A stretch of 45,393 nucleotides of DNA from Streptomyces sp. WAC06614 (GTDB lineage Bacteria > Actinomycetota > Actinomycetes > Streptomycetales > Streptomycetaceae), in NCBI RefSeq assembly GCF_003949795.1, contig NZ_RPRY01000019.1, positions 1 to 45,393 of the forward strand, in the 5' to 3' direction. Below the pieces are notes generated by a model. That model worked only from the letters and a program-made list of their open reading frames with translations, did not search any database and had not been told where the DNA came from. This document shows, piece by piece, positions 10,195 to 18,581 of this stretch (position 1 is its first letter; each line of letters starts with the position of its first letter). Made by a program: the position numbers and the translations under genes.

Positions 10195-12213
10195 ATGGTC
10201 CACCTCGTCCCCGTCGCCGGCGGCACCACCCATGACGACGTCCGCATCCCCCTGCCCGACGGGACCCGCCTCTACGCCCGGATCTGGCGGCCGCTGACCG
10301 AGGAGCCGGTGCCGGCCCTGCTGGAGTACACGCCGTACCGGCTCACCGACCGTACCGCCGCGCGCGACGCCCAGCGCCACCCCTGGTACGCCGGCCACGG
10401 CTACGCCTCCGTACGGGTGGACGTGCGCGGGCACGGCAACAGCGGCGGACGGCCGGGGGACGTGCACGACGCGCAGGAGCTGGCCGACGGGGTGGCGGTG
10501 GTGGAGTGGCTGGCGCGACAGCCGTGGTGCACGGGCAAGGTGGGGATGTTCGGGATCTCCTGGGGCGGCGCCGTCGCCCTGCGGATCGCGGCCCTGGCGC
10601 CGGAGCCGCTGGAGGCGGTCGTGACGGTCTGCGCCACCGACGACCGCTTCGACGACGACGTCCACTACACGGGCGGCTCGCTGCTCGCCGTGGACATGCA
10701 CGCGTGGGCCGCGGCCGTGCTGGCGTTCACCGCCCGGCCCCCGGACCCGCGGTACGCGGGCGAGGACTGGCGGCAGCAGTGGCTGGGCCGCCTGGAGGCG
10801 GTGGAGCCGCTGCTGCACACCTGGCTGGCGCACCAGACCCGGGACGACTACTGGCGCCGCGGCGGCGTCCGCGAGGACTACGGGGCCGTGCGCGCCGCCG
10901 TCCTGGCCGTGGGCGGCTGGCACGACCCCTACCGGGACGCGGTGCTGCGGCTGGTCGAGCACCTGCCGGCCGAGCGGGTGCGCGGGATCGTCGGGCCCTG
11001 GTCGCACCAGTACCCGGACCGGGCGCAGCCGCCCGGACCGGCGATCGGCTTCCTCCAGGAGACGCTGCGGTGGTGGGACCACTGGCTCAAGGGGGTGGAC
11101 ACGGGGGTGGCGGCGGACCCGCTGCTGCGCTCGTGGATCAGCGACGCCCACCGCCCGGCGACGACGTACGAGGTCCTGCCCGGCCGCTGGGTCGCGGACC
11201 CGGCCTGGCCCTCGCCGCAGGTCACCCCGGTGGCGTACGGCCTGCGGGGCGAGCCGGTACGGGTGGCGTCGCCTCAGCACACGGGGCTGGACGCGGGCCG
11301 CTTCCTCCCGCTCGGCAACGAGGCGGACCTGCCGCCGGACCAGCGGGAGGAGGACGCGAAGTCGGCGTGCTTCGAGTTCGCCGTGCCCGCCGACGCCCCG
11401 CTGGAGATCCTGGGCCACCCCCGGGTGACGCTGCGGCTGCGGATGGACGTGCCGTACGGGCAGGTCGCGGCCCGGCTGTGCGACGTGGCGCCCGACGGCG
11501 CCTCGACGCTGGTCACGCGGGGCGTGCTGAACCTGTCGGCGCGCCGGGGGCCGGACCGGGCGGTGCCGTGGACCCCGCCGGGGGCGGAGGAAGAGGTGTC
11601 GTTCGCGCTGCACGCGATCGGGCACGCCTTCGCGCCCGGGCACCGGATCCGGCTGGCGCTGTCCTCGGCGTACTGGCCGTGGGTGTGGCCGCGGGCCGGG
11701 TCGGAGGCCGGGTGGACGCTGGTGCCGGGGGCGAGCGCGCTGGAGCTGCCGGTACGGGCGCGGTCCGCGGCCGATGCGCGGGTGCGCTTCGAGCCGCCCG
11801 AGCAGGCGGAGCCGCTGGGGGTGTCGGTGCCGGTGACGCTGGACGAGCCGGGGCCGGAGCGGGTGGTGGTGCGGGACGTGGCCAAGGGTGTCCGGCGGCT
11901 GGAGGTGGACCCTCGCCCCGGCGGGACCCGGGTCCATCCGGACGGCCTGGAGGTCGAGGAGGAGGCGCGGGACGTGTACGAGATCCAGGAGTCGGACGCG
12001 TTGTCCGCGCGGGCGCGGTCGGACCGGCGGATCCGGCTGCACCGGCCCAAGCGGGGGTGGGACGTGCGGATCACGTCCCACTCGGCGCTGGCGTGCGAGG
12101 CGGGGGCGTTCGTGGCGACGAACGAGCTGGTCTGCGAGGAGGTCACGCCGGAGGGCAAGGAGGTGGTGTTCCACCGCACCTGGGAGCGGCGCCTGCCGCG
12201 TACCGCGACCTGA
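10195..12213 (+). CDS. CocE/NonD-family alpha/beta hydrolase (X-Pro dipeptidyl-peptidase-like)
   Basis: A 672-aa serine hydrolase. The N-terminal alpha/beta domain contains RVDVRGHGNSGG (oxyanion region), the nucleophile S122 in GISWGG, a conserved Asp in GGWHDPYRDA and the catalytic His in GPWSHQYPD. After a short linker the C-terminal half (from about residue 325, SPQHTGLDAGRFLPLG) forms the PepX-C jelly roll seen in CocE and glutaryl acylase-like enzymes, with HPRVTLRLRMD and HRIRLALSSAYWP. No signal peptide is visible, so it is probably cytoplasmic. Family members hydrolyse esters, amides or proline peptides; the substrate is unknown. The ribosome binding site before ATG 10195 is weak (GGAAAG). 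It diverges from the polyprenyl synthase gene. Confidence 0.88.
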   Translation: MVHLVPVAGGTTHDDVRIPLPDGTRLYARIWRPLTEEPVPALLEYTPYRLTDRTAARDAQRHPWYAGHGYASVRVDVRGHGNSGGRPGDVHDAQELADGVAVVEWLARQPWCTGKVGMFGISWGGAVALRIAALAPEPLEAVVTVCATDDRFDDDVHYTGGSLLAVDMHAWAAAVLAFTARPPDPRYAGEDWRQQWLGRLEAVEPLLHTWLAHQTRDDYWRRGGVREDYGAVRAAVLAVGGWHDPYRDAVLRLVEHLPAERVRGIVGPWSHQYPDRAQPPGPAIGFLQETLRWWDHWLKGVDTGVAADPLLRSWISDAHRPATTYEVLPGRWVADPAWPSPQVTPVAYGLRGEPVRVASPQHTGLDAGRFLPLGNEADLPPDQREEDAKSACFEFAVPADAPLEILGHPRVTLRLRMDVPYGQVAARLCDVAPDGASTLVTRGVLNLSARRGPDRAVPWTPPGAEEEVSFALHAIGHAFAPGHRIRLALSSAYWPWVWPRAGSEAGWTLVPGASALELPVRARSAADARVRFEPPEQAEPLGVSVPVTLDEPGPERVVVRDVAKGVRRLEVDPRPGGTRVHPDGLEVEEEARDVYEIQESDALSARARSDRRIRLHRPKRGWDVRITSHSALACEAGAFVATNELVCEEVTPEGKEVVFHRTWERRLPRTAT

Positions 12214-12225
12214 CACGACCGGAGA

Positions 12226-12290
12226 CCGGGGCTCCGCCCCGGACCCCGTCCGGGCGCTCCGCGCCGGGTGCGTCCAAACGCCGCACGGGC
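12226..12290 (+). repeat. Streptomycete-type intergenic repeat with tandem hairpins
   Basis: Just after the hydrolase stop lie CCGGGGC-TCC-GCCCCGG (12226-12242), a GGCGC-TCC-GCGCC-like stem (about 12253-12266) and a CCAAACGCCGCACGGGCTGG tail. This resembles the dispersed GCTCCGCCCC/CAAACGCCGG repeat common between Streptomyces genes. It probably acts as a bidirectional terminator between the hydrolase and the convergent HAD gene. Confidence 0.6.
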
Positions 12291-12358
12291 TGGATGGATC
12301 CGGCCCGCCCCGGTGCGCTCGCACGCCGGCGGGGAGCCGAGGGCGCGGTCCGCCTCCT

Positions 12359-13165
12359 TCAGGAGTACAGCCGCTCCAGGACCACCGCGACGCCGTCCTC
12401 CTCGTTGGACGAGGTCACCTCGTCCGCGACCGCCTTCAGTTCGCGGTGGGCGTTCGCCATCGCCACCCCGTGCCCCGACCGCGCGAACATCGGGATGTCG
12501 TTCGGCATGTCCCCGAAGGCGATGGTCTCCGGGGCGGCGATGCCCAGCCGGTCCGCGGCCAGGGCCAGGCCGCTGCCCTTGTCCACGCCCGGCGGCTGGA
12601 GCTCCACCGTGTGCTCGCCCGCCATGGTGACGTTCACCAGGTCGCCGACCACGCTCCGGGCGACCCGGGTCAACTCGTCGTCGTCCAGCTCCGGATGCTG
12701 CAGCAGCACCTTGTTGATCGGCGCCGCCCACAGCTCCGCCCGCCGGCCGACCCGCACCGTCGCCAGGTGCGGGTGCGGCATCCGGTAGCCGGGGCCCATC
12801 CGCATCTCCACGTCCACGCCCACCCGGTTGACCGCCACGTAGACCTCGCCGATCTCCGCCTCGATCTTCCCGAGTGCGACCTCCGCCAGGTCCCGGTCCA
12901 GGGCCACGGAGTGGATCACCCGCCCGCGCGCCGCGTCGTACACCTGCGCGCCCTGGCCGCACACCGCGAGCCCCCGGTACCCAAGGCCGTACAGCACGTG
13001 CCGTACCTGCGGGACCGGGCGGCCGGTGACGATGATGTGCTGGGCGCCCGCGGCGCGCGCCGTCGCGAGCGCCGTGTACGAGCGGCGTGAGACGGTGTCC
13101 CCGGCGCGCAGCAGAGTCCCGTCCAGGTCGGTGGCGATCAAGGCGTAGGGGAGGGCGGAAGTCAC
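12359..13165 (-). CDS. HAD-superfamily Cof-type hydrolase (sugar-phosphate phosphatase-like)
   Basis: A 268-aa cytoplasmic phosphatase of the Cof/IIB subfamily. Motif I is DLDGTLL with nucleophile D13 and acid D15, motif II is IIVTGRP, the conserved Lys lies in VDKGSGLALAADRLGI, and motif IV is AFGDMPNDIPMF with the metal-binding Asp pair. The cap domain lies in between (about residues 85-190). Such enzymes dephosphorylate sugar phosphates, pyridoxal phosphate or flavin nucleotides; the substrate cannot be told. GTG 13165 was chosen because the similarity begins at TSALPYALIATDLDG; the frame runs further 5' without similarity. It is divergent from the fumarylacetoacetase gene over a 139-bp gap. 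Confidence 0.9.
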   Translation of the reverse strand: MTSALPYALIATDLDGTLLRAGDTVSRRSYTALATARAAGAQHIIVTGRPVPQVRHVLYGLGYRGLAVCGQGAQVYDAARGRVIHSVALDRDLAEVALGKIEAEIGEVYVAVNRVGVDVEMRMGPGYRMPHPHLATVRVGRRAELWAAPINKVLLQHPELDDDELTRVARSVVGDLVNVTMAGEHTVELQPPGVDKGSGLALAADRLGIAAPETIAFGDMPNDIPMFARSGHGVAMANAHRELKAVADEVTSSNEEDGVAVVLERLYS

Positions 13166-13241
13166 CCGGCAAGGATACGGACCCCCTCGGACAAGTCCTA
13201 CAAATCGCGCCCCAATCCGGCCTCCCACAGACCCCACCCGC

Positions 13242-13252
13242 CACGTAACGTG
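13242..13252. promoter_or_regulatory. CACGTAACGTG palindrome in the divergent HAD/fumarylacetoacetase promoter region
   Basis: Perfect 5-bp arms flank a single A. It lies 53 bp before the fumarylacetoacetase ATG and 77 bp from the HAD start. TetR- and MarR-type operators often look like this, but no candidate regulator is encoded nearby. Confidence 0.3.
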
Positions 13253-13304
13253 TGGCCTGTCTCCCGGGACACCCCCGGATCGTGTGGAAAGCGAGGCGGC
13301 ACCC

Positions 13305-14546
13305 ATGCCCCAGCAGAGCCCCCTGGACGTGCCCGAGGGCGACCCGTTCGGCCCGCACAACCTGCCCTACGGCGTCTTCTCGACGGCGCGGGACACCACG
13401 CAGGACTCCGTGCGGCGCCGTATCGGTGTACGGCTCGGCGGGCATGTGATCGACGCGGGTGCGGTGGCCCTGGCGCTCGGTTCGCCGTACGCCGAAGTGC
13501 TGACCGCGCCTACGCTCAACCCCCTGCTGGCCGCCGGGCGCACCACCTGGCACGACGTGCGCCGGGCGCTCACCGCCTGGGTCACCGACCCCGGCCACCG
13601 GGCCACCGTCGAGCCGCACACGTACGCCCTCTCCGACGTCACCCTGCACCTGCCGTACGAGGTCGCCGACTACGTCGACTTCTACGCCAGCGAGCACCAC
13701 GCGACCAACGTGGGCCGCATCTTCCGCCCGGACGGCGAGCCGCTCACCCCCAACTGGAAGCACCTGCCCATCGGTTACCACGGCCGCTCCGGCACGATCG
13801 TGGTCTCCGGGACCGACGTCGTACGGCCCTCCGGCCAGCGCAAGGCCCCCACCGACGCCGCGCCCGTCTTCGGGCCCTCCGTCAAGCTCGACATCGAGGC
13901 CGAGGTCGGCTTCGTCGTCGGCACCCCCTCCGCGCTCGGCTCCCCCGTCGCGCTGGGCGACTTCCGCGACCACGTCTTCGGGCTGTTCCTGCTCAACGAC
14001 TGGTCCGCGCGCGACATCCAGGCCTGGGAGTACGTGCCGCTGGGCCCCTTCCTGGGCAAGTCCTTCGCCACCTCGGTCTCCGCCTGGGTGACCCCGCTGG
14101 AGGCCCTGGACGCGGCCCGGGTGGCGCCGCCGGCGCGGGACCTCCCGCTGCTGCCGTACCTGGACGACTCCGCCGAAGGCATCGAGGAGGGCGGTTTCGA
14201 CCTGCGCATCACCGTCGCGATCAACGGTCAGGAGGTGGCGCACCCGCCGTTCGCCACCATGTACTGGACCGCCGCCCAGCAGCTCGCCCACATGACCGTC
14301 AACGGGGCCTCGCTGCGCACCGGTGACGTCTTCGGCTCGGGCACGGTCAGCGGCCCCGAGACGGCCCAGCGCGGTTCCCTGCTGGAGCTCACCTGGAACG
14401 GCCGCGACGCGATCGAGCTCGCCGACGGCAAGCGCACCTTCCTGGAGGACGGCGACGAGGTCACCCTGACCGCCTGGGCCCCGGGCCCGGACGGCACCCG
14501 CGTCGGGCTCGGCGAGGTGACCGGCCGCATCGTCGGCGGCCGGTAG
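13305..14546 (+). CDS. fahA: Fumarylacetoacetase
   Basis: Last enzyme of tyrosine and homogentisate degradation, hydrolysing fumarylacetoacetate to fumarate and acetoacetate; cytoplasmic, metal-dependent. The 413-aa length is normal. The N-terminal SH3-like domain opens SPLDVPEGDPFGPHNLPYG. The catalytic domain shows DFYASEHHATNVG (metal-binding Asp), PIGYHGRSGTIVVSG (general-base His), the acidic metal ligands in LDIEAEVGFVVG, DWSARDIQAWEYVPLGPFLG and the GTVSGPE loop. ATG 13305 is preferred over GTG 13284 because a GAGG lies 8 nt upstream and the family starts M-P-x-Q-S. No other tyrosine-catabolic gene is nearby and it stands alone between a divergent promoter and a strong terminator. Confidence 0.95.
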   Translation: MPQQSPLDVPEGDPFGPHNLPYGVFSTARDTTQDSVRRRIGVRLGGHVIDAGAVALALGSPYAEVLTAPTLNPLLAAGRTTWHDVRRALTAWVTDPGHRATVEPHTYALSDVTLHLPYEVADYVDFYASEHHATNVGRIFRPDGEPLTPNWKHLPIGYHGRSGTIVVSGTDVVRPSGQRKAPTDAAPVFGPSVKLDIEAEVGFVVGTPSALGSPVALGDFRDHVFGLFLLNDWSARDIQAWEYVPLGPFLGKSFATSVSAWVTPLEALDAARVAPPARDLPLLPYLDDSAEGIEEGGFDLRITVAINGQEVAHPPFATMYWTAAQQLAHMTVNGASLRTGDVFGSGTVSGPETAQRGSLLELTWNGRDAIELADGKRTFLEDGDEVTLTAWAPGPDGTRVGLGEVTGRIVGGR

Positions 14547-14557
14547 GGAGCGCACCG

Positions 14558-14584
14558 GGCGCGCCCCCCATTTGGGGGCGCGCC
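14558..14584 (+). terminator. Terminator of fahA
   Basis: GGCGCGCCCCC and GGGGGCGCGCC (14558-14568 and 14574-14584) form a perfect 11-bp stem with a CATTT loop, 11 nt after the stop. Confidence 0.85.
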
Positions 14585-14673
14585 ACGTGCGGGTACGGGT
14601 CCGTCCCCCACAAGGTGGACGGAAGGGGCGGGCCGGGGAGCCCGCACCGCCTCCCTCCGGCCAAGGAGTCCCG

Positions 14674-15261
14674 ATGCCCGCACGTCCCGTGAAGGCCGCG
14701 CTGATCGTCGCGGCAGCCGCGTCCATAGCCCTGGCCGCCGCCCAGCCGGCCGAGTCCGTCGACGGCCCCGCGCCCGACCGCCGGGACCGGCAGGCCATGC
14801 AGGACATGGCGACCGCCCTGCGGGTGACGGCCAGGTACGTGGACGAGGCGACCGCGATCAAGGACGGCTACGAGCGCCGCGACGACTGCCTCAACGACCC
14901 CAAGGGCACCGGCGCCATGGGCTACCACTACGTGAAGTGGTCCAACTGGGGCTCCACCGACCCCGCGCGCCCCACCACCTTGGTCTACGGCCCCGAGAAG
15001 GGCCCGCGCGGCGGCCGCAAGCTGTACGCCGTCGAATGGATGGTCTCCGACGGCGACCAGGACCTGACCACCAAGAACGACCGCCCGAAGATGTTCGGCC
15101 TGGACTTCGACGGGCCCATGCCCGGCCACTGGGCGGGCATGCCCAAGCACTACGACCTCCACATGTGGGCGTACAAGAAGAACCCGGCGGGCCCCTTCCA
15201 CAACTGGAACCCGTCCGTCACCTGTCCCGCCGCCGCGGCCCACCCCCACGCGCACGGCTGA
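14674..15261 (+). CDS. Exported protein of unknown function (GxMGYHYV family)
   Basis: A 195-aa protein with an N-terminal signal segment (VKAALIVAAAASIALAAAQPA, cleavage near 27-30). The mature part has TARYVDEATAIKDGYERRDD, a Cys (C71, in DDCLNDP), GAMGYHYVKW, PTTLVYGPEKG, LYAVEWMVSD, DFDGPMPGHWAGMPKHYDLH and a second Cys in NPSVTC. I recognise this as a conserved exported family in actinobacteria and proteobacteria with a similar GCMGYHYVNP core and no known function. The His-rich GYHYV and HYDLHMW segments could bind metal (inference). The start is ATG 14674 with AAGGAG at 14663-14668. It is monocistronic, convergent with nuoN. Confidence 0.8.
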   Translation: MPARPVKAALIVAAAASIALAAAQPAESVDGPAPDRRDRQAMQDMATALRVTARYVDEATAIKDGYERRDDCLNDPKGTGAMGYHYVKWSNWGSTDPARPTTLVYGPEKGPRGGRKLYAVEWMVSDGDQDLTTKNDRPKMFGLDFDGPMPGHWAGMPKHYDLHMWAYKKNPAGPFHNWNPSVTCPAAAAHPHAHG

Positions 15262-15283
15262 CCCGCCGCGTCCCCGCACGGCA

Positions 15284-15318
15284 GCAGGGCCCGGCTCCAC
15301 GGAGGAGCCGGGCCCTGC
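15284..15318. terminator. Bidirectional terminator between the exported protein gene and nuoN
   Basis: A perfect 15-bp stem (15284-15298 and 15304-15318, loop ACGGA) lies between convergent genes, 22 nt after the plus-strand stop and 17 nt beyond the nuoN stop. It ends the nuo operon. Confidence 0.9.
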
Positions 15319-15335
15319 GGGCCGTGCGGTGGGGG

Positions 15336-16985
15336 TCAGCGGACGAAGGTGCTCGCGCTGCCCGCCAGGTCCAGGAAGTACTGGGGGAACAGCCCCAGGG
15401 CCACCGTGACCGCCACGCCGACGGCGATGGTGGTCATCGTCAGGAACGAGGGGACGGCGACGGTCGGGCCGTCCGCCTTCGGCTCGCTGAAGAACATCAG
15501 GACGATGACCCGGATGTAGAAGAACGCCGCGATCGCCGAGGAGATCACACCGACCACGACCAGGGCACCCGCGCCGCCCTCCGCCGCCGCCGAGAACACC
15601 GCGAACTTGCCCGCGAAGCCCGAGGTCAGCGGAATGCCCGCGAAGGCGAGCAGGAAGACGGCGAAGACCGCCGCGGTCAGCGGCGAACGCCGGCCCAGGC
15701 CGGCCCACTTGGACAGGTGCGTGGCCTCGCCGCCCGCGTCGCGGACCAGCGTGACCACGGCGAAGGCGCCGATGGTCACGAAGGAGTAGGCGCCCAGGTA
15801 GAACAGGACCGACGAGACGCCGTCCTTGGAGGTGGCGATCACACCCGCGAGGATGAAGCCCGCGTGGGCGATCGAGGAGTAGGCCAGCAGCCGCTTGACG
15901 TCGGTCTGGGTCACCGCGATCACGGCGCCGGCCAGCATCGTGACGATCGCCACGCCCCACATCACCGGGCGCCAGTCCCAGCGCATCCCCGGCAGGGCCA
16001 CGTACAGCAGCCGCAGCAGGGCGCCGAAGGCCGCCACCTTGGTGGCCGCCGCCATGAAGCCGGTGACCGGGGTCGGGGCGCCCTGGTAGACGTCCGGGGT
16101 CCACATGTGGAACGGCACCGCGCCCACCTTGAACAGCAGGCCCATCAGCACCAGCGCCCCGCCGATCAGCAGCAGCACGTCGTTGCCCATGGTGGCGGCC
16201 AGCGCCGGGTCGATCCGGCCCACCGTGCCGTCGACCACGTCCGCGATGGCCGCGTACGAGACCGAGCCGGCGTAGCCGTACAGCAGGGCGATGCCGAACA
16301 GGAGGAAGGCGGAGGAGAAGGCACCCAGCAGGAAGTACTTCACCGCCGCCTCCTGCGACATCAGCCGCTGGCGGCGGGCGAGGGCGCAGAGGAGGTACAG
16401 CGGGAGGGAGAAGACCTCCAGCGCGACGAACAGGGTCAGCAGGTCGTTGGCCGCCGGGAAGATCAGCATGCCGGCGATCGCGAACAGGGCGAGCGGGAAG
16501 ACCTCGGTGGTGGTGAAGCCGGCCTTGACCGCGGCCTGTTCGCTGTCGCTGCCCGGTACGGACGCCGCCTGCGCGGCGAAGGAGTCGATCCGCTTGCCGT
16601 GGGCGGCCGGGTCCAGGCGGCGTTCGGCGAAGGTGAAGACGGCGACCACCGACGCCAGCAGGATGGTGCCCTGGAGGAACAGCGCCGGGCCGTCCACCGC
16701 GAGGGCGCCCATCGCGGCGATCTGCGCCTTGCCGGAGGCGTACCCGGCGCCGGCGAGCGCCACCACCGCCGCGAAGGCCGCGGCCAGCGCGACGAAGGCG
16801 AGGACCACCTGGGTCACGTAGCGGGCCCTGCGCGGGACGAACGCCTCGACCAGGACGCCGACCACGGCCGCGCCGACCACGATCAGCGTGGGCGCGAGCT
16901 GGGCGTACTCGATGTGCGGGGCCGGGATCCGGTCGAGCGGATCGGCCGCCGCCGTCCACAGGCCGTGGACCGCTGTCGTGCTCAC
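15336..16985 (-). CDS. nuoN: NADH-quinone oxidoreductase subunit N
   Basis: An antiporter-like membrane subunit of complex I, 549 aa with about 14 transmembrane segments. Conserved proton-path residues are the Glu in LFVALEVFSLPLYLL, the Lys in LLFKVGAVPFHMWTPDVYQG and the second Lys in TDVKRLLAYSSIAHAG. The start is GTG 16985, forming a GTGA overlap with the nuoM stop. It is the last gene of the operon and is followed by the terminator at 15284-15318. The length is within the actinobacterial range; it carries a soluble Ala/Asp-rich stretch (about 130-155) that E. coli NuoN lacks. Confidence 0.97.
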   Translation of the reverse strand: MSTTAVHGLWTAAADPLDRIPAPHIEYAQLAPTLIVVGAAVVGVLVEAFVPRRARYVTQVVLAFVALAAAFAAVVALAGAGYASGKAQIAAMGALAVDGPALFLQGTILLASVVAVFTFAERRLDPAAHGKRIDSFAAQAASVPGSDSEQAAVKAGFTTTEVFPLALFAIAGMLIFPAANDLLTLFVALEVFSLPLYLLCALARRQRLMSQEAAVKYFLLGAFSSAFLLFGIALLYGYAGSVSYAAIADVVDGTVGRIDPALAATMGNDVLLLIGGALVLMGLLFKVGAVPFHMWTPDVYQGAPTPVTGFMAAATKVAAFGALLRLLYVALPGMRWDWRPVMWGVAIVTMLAGAVIAVTQTDVKRLLAYSSIAHAGFILAGVIATSKDGVSSVLFYLGAYSFVTIGAFAVVTLVRDAGGEATHLSKWAGLGRRSPLTAAVFAVFLLAFAGIPLTSGFAGKFAVFSAAAEGGAGALVVVGVISSAIAAFFYIRVIVLMFFSEPKADGPTVAVPSFLTMTTIAVGVAVTVALGLFPQYFLDLAGSASTFVR

Positions 16986-18580
16986 TTGGCCGCCTCCACT
17001 TCCGGCGCGGGGTCCTTCTGCTTGACGTCCGACATGGTGTGCTCCACCGCCGGGTTGACGATCTGGGTGAGCGGCTTGGGGTAGACGCCGAGGCCGATGA
17101 GCAGCACGATCAGCGGGGCCACCACCAGCAGTTCGCGCAGGCGCAGGTCCGGCATGGTGCGGACCTCCTCCTTCACCGGGCCGGTCATCGTGCGCTGGTA
17201 GAGCACCAGCGTGTAGAGCGCGGCGAGCACGATGCCGAAGGTGGCGACGATGCCGATCACCGGGTAGCGGCTGAAGGTGCCGACCAGGACCAGGAACTCG
17301 CTGACGAACGGCGCGAGGCCCGGCAGCGACAGGGTGGCGAGGCCGCCGATCAGGAAGGTGCCGGCGAGCACCGGCGCCACCTTCTGCACACCGCCGTAGT
17401 CGGCGATGAGCCGGGAACCGCGCCGCGAGATCAGGAAGCCGGCGACCAGCATCAGCGCCGCCGTCGACAGGCCGTGGTTGACCATGTAGAGGGTGGCGCC
17501 GGACTGGCCCTGGCTGGTCATCGCGAAGATGCCCAGGATGATGAACCCGAAGTGGGAGATCGAGGCGTAGGCGACCAGCCGCTTGATGTCCCGCTGCCCG
17601 ACCGCGAGCAGCGCGCCGTAGACGATGCTGATCAGGGCCAGGACCAGGATCACCGGGGTGGCCCACTTGCTGGCGTCCGGGAACAGCCCGAGGCAGAAGC
17701 GGAGCATCGCGAAGGTGCCGACCTTGTCGACCACCGCGGTGATCAGGACGGCGACCGGGGCGGTGGCCTCACCCATGGCGTTGGGCAGCCAGGTGTGCAG
17801 CGGCCACAGCGGGGCCTTCACCGCGAAGGCGAAGAAGAAGCCGAGGAACAGCAGGCGTTCGGTGTTCGTCGCCATGTCCAGCGTGCCCGCGGCGCGGGCG
17901 GCGGCGATCTCCTGGAGCGAGAAGTTCCCGGCGACCACGTACAGGCCGATGACCGCGGCCAGCATGATCAGGCCGCCGACCAGGTTGTAGAGGAGGAACT
18001 TGACCGCCGCGTACGAGCGCTGCGCGGCCGCGTGCTCGTCGGTGCCCCCCGCCGCGGCAGCGGCTGATCGGGAGGAAGTGGCGCGGTCCCCGAAGCCGCC
18101 GATGAGGAAGTACATCGGGACGAGCATGGCTTCGAAGAAGACGTAGAAGAGGAAGACGTCGGTGGCCTCGAAGGAGATGACGACCATCGCCTCGACCATC
18201 AGGATCAGGGCGAAGAATCCCTGGGTGGGACGCCAGCGACGACTCTTGTTCTCCAACGGGTCGGCATCGTGCCACCCGGCCAGGATGATGAACGGGATCA
18301 GCAGGGCGGTGAGCGCGATCAGCACCACGCCGATGCCGTCCACGCCCAGGGCGTAGCGGACCCCGAAGTCCTTGATCCACCAGTGCGACTCGGTGAGCTG
18401 GTAGCGGGCGCCGCCCGGCTCGAAGCGGACCGCGACGAGCACGGCCAGCGCGAGCGTGGCGAGGGAGACCACCAGGGCCAGCCACTTCGCGGCGGTCCGG
18501 CGGGCGGCCGGGACGGCCGCCGTGAGGACCGCGCCGGCCGCGGGGACCGCGGCCGTCAGGGTGAGCAGCGGGAAACTCAT
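16982..18580 (-). CDS. nuoM: NADH-quinone oxidoreductase subunit M
   Basis: A proton-pumping antiporter-like subunit of complex I, 532 aa and very hydrophobic. Key residues are the Glu in FYVFFEAMLVPMYFLIGGFG and the Lys residues in FAVKAPLWPLHTWLPNA and VGQRDIKRLVAYASISHFG. A soluble Ala/Ser/Glu-rich loop (RATSSRSAAAAAGGTDEHAA) lies between two membrane helices, longer than in enterobacteria. The start is ATG 18580, 1 nt after the nuoL stop; the 3' end overlaps nuoN by 4 nt. The C-terminal tail is charged (KQKDPAPEVEAAK) and cytoplasmic. Confidence 0.97.
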   Translation of the reverse strand: MSFPLLTLTAAVPAAGAVLTAAVPAARRTAAKWLALVVSLATLALAVLVAVRFEPGGARYQLTESHWWIKDFGVRYALGVDGIGVVLIALTALLIPFIILAGWHDADPLENKSRRWRPTQGFFALILMVEAMVVISFEATDVFLFYVFFEAMLVPMYFLIGGFGDRATSSRSAAAAAGGTDEHAAAQRSYAAVKFLLYNLVGGLIMLAAVIGLYVVAGNFSLQEIAAARAAGTLDMATNTERLLFLGFFFAFAVKAPLWPLHTWLPNAMGEATAPVAVLITAVVDKVGTFAMLRFCLGLFPDASKWATPVILVLALISIVYGALLAVGQRDIKRLVAYASISHFGFIILGIFAMTSQGQSGATLYMVNHGLSTAALMLVAGFLISRRGSRLIADYGGVQKVAPVLAGTFLIGGLATLSLPGLAPFVSEFLVLVGTFSRYPVIGIVATFGIVLAALYTLVLYQRTMTGPVKEEVRTMPDLRLRELLVVAPLIVLLIGLGVYPKPLTQIVNPAVEHTMSDVKQKDPAPEVEAAK

Positions 18581-18581
18581 C

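Noticed and set aside
12268-12630. Open frame overlapping the HAD gene end on the plus strand
   Set aside because: Pro/Arg/Ser-rich shadow frame over the intergenic repeat and the HAD gene; no similarity recognised.
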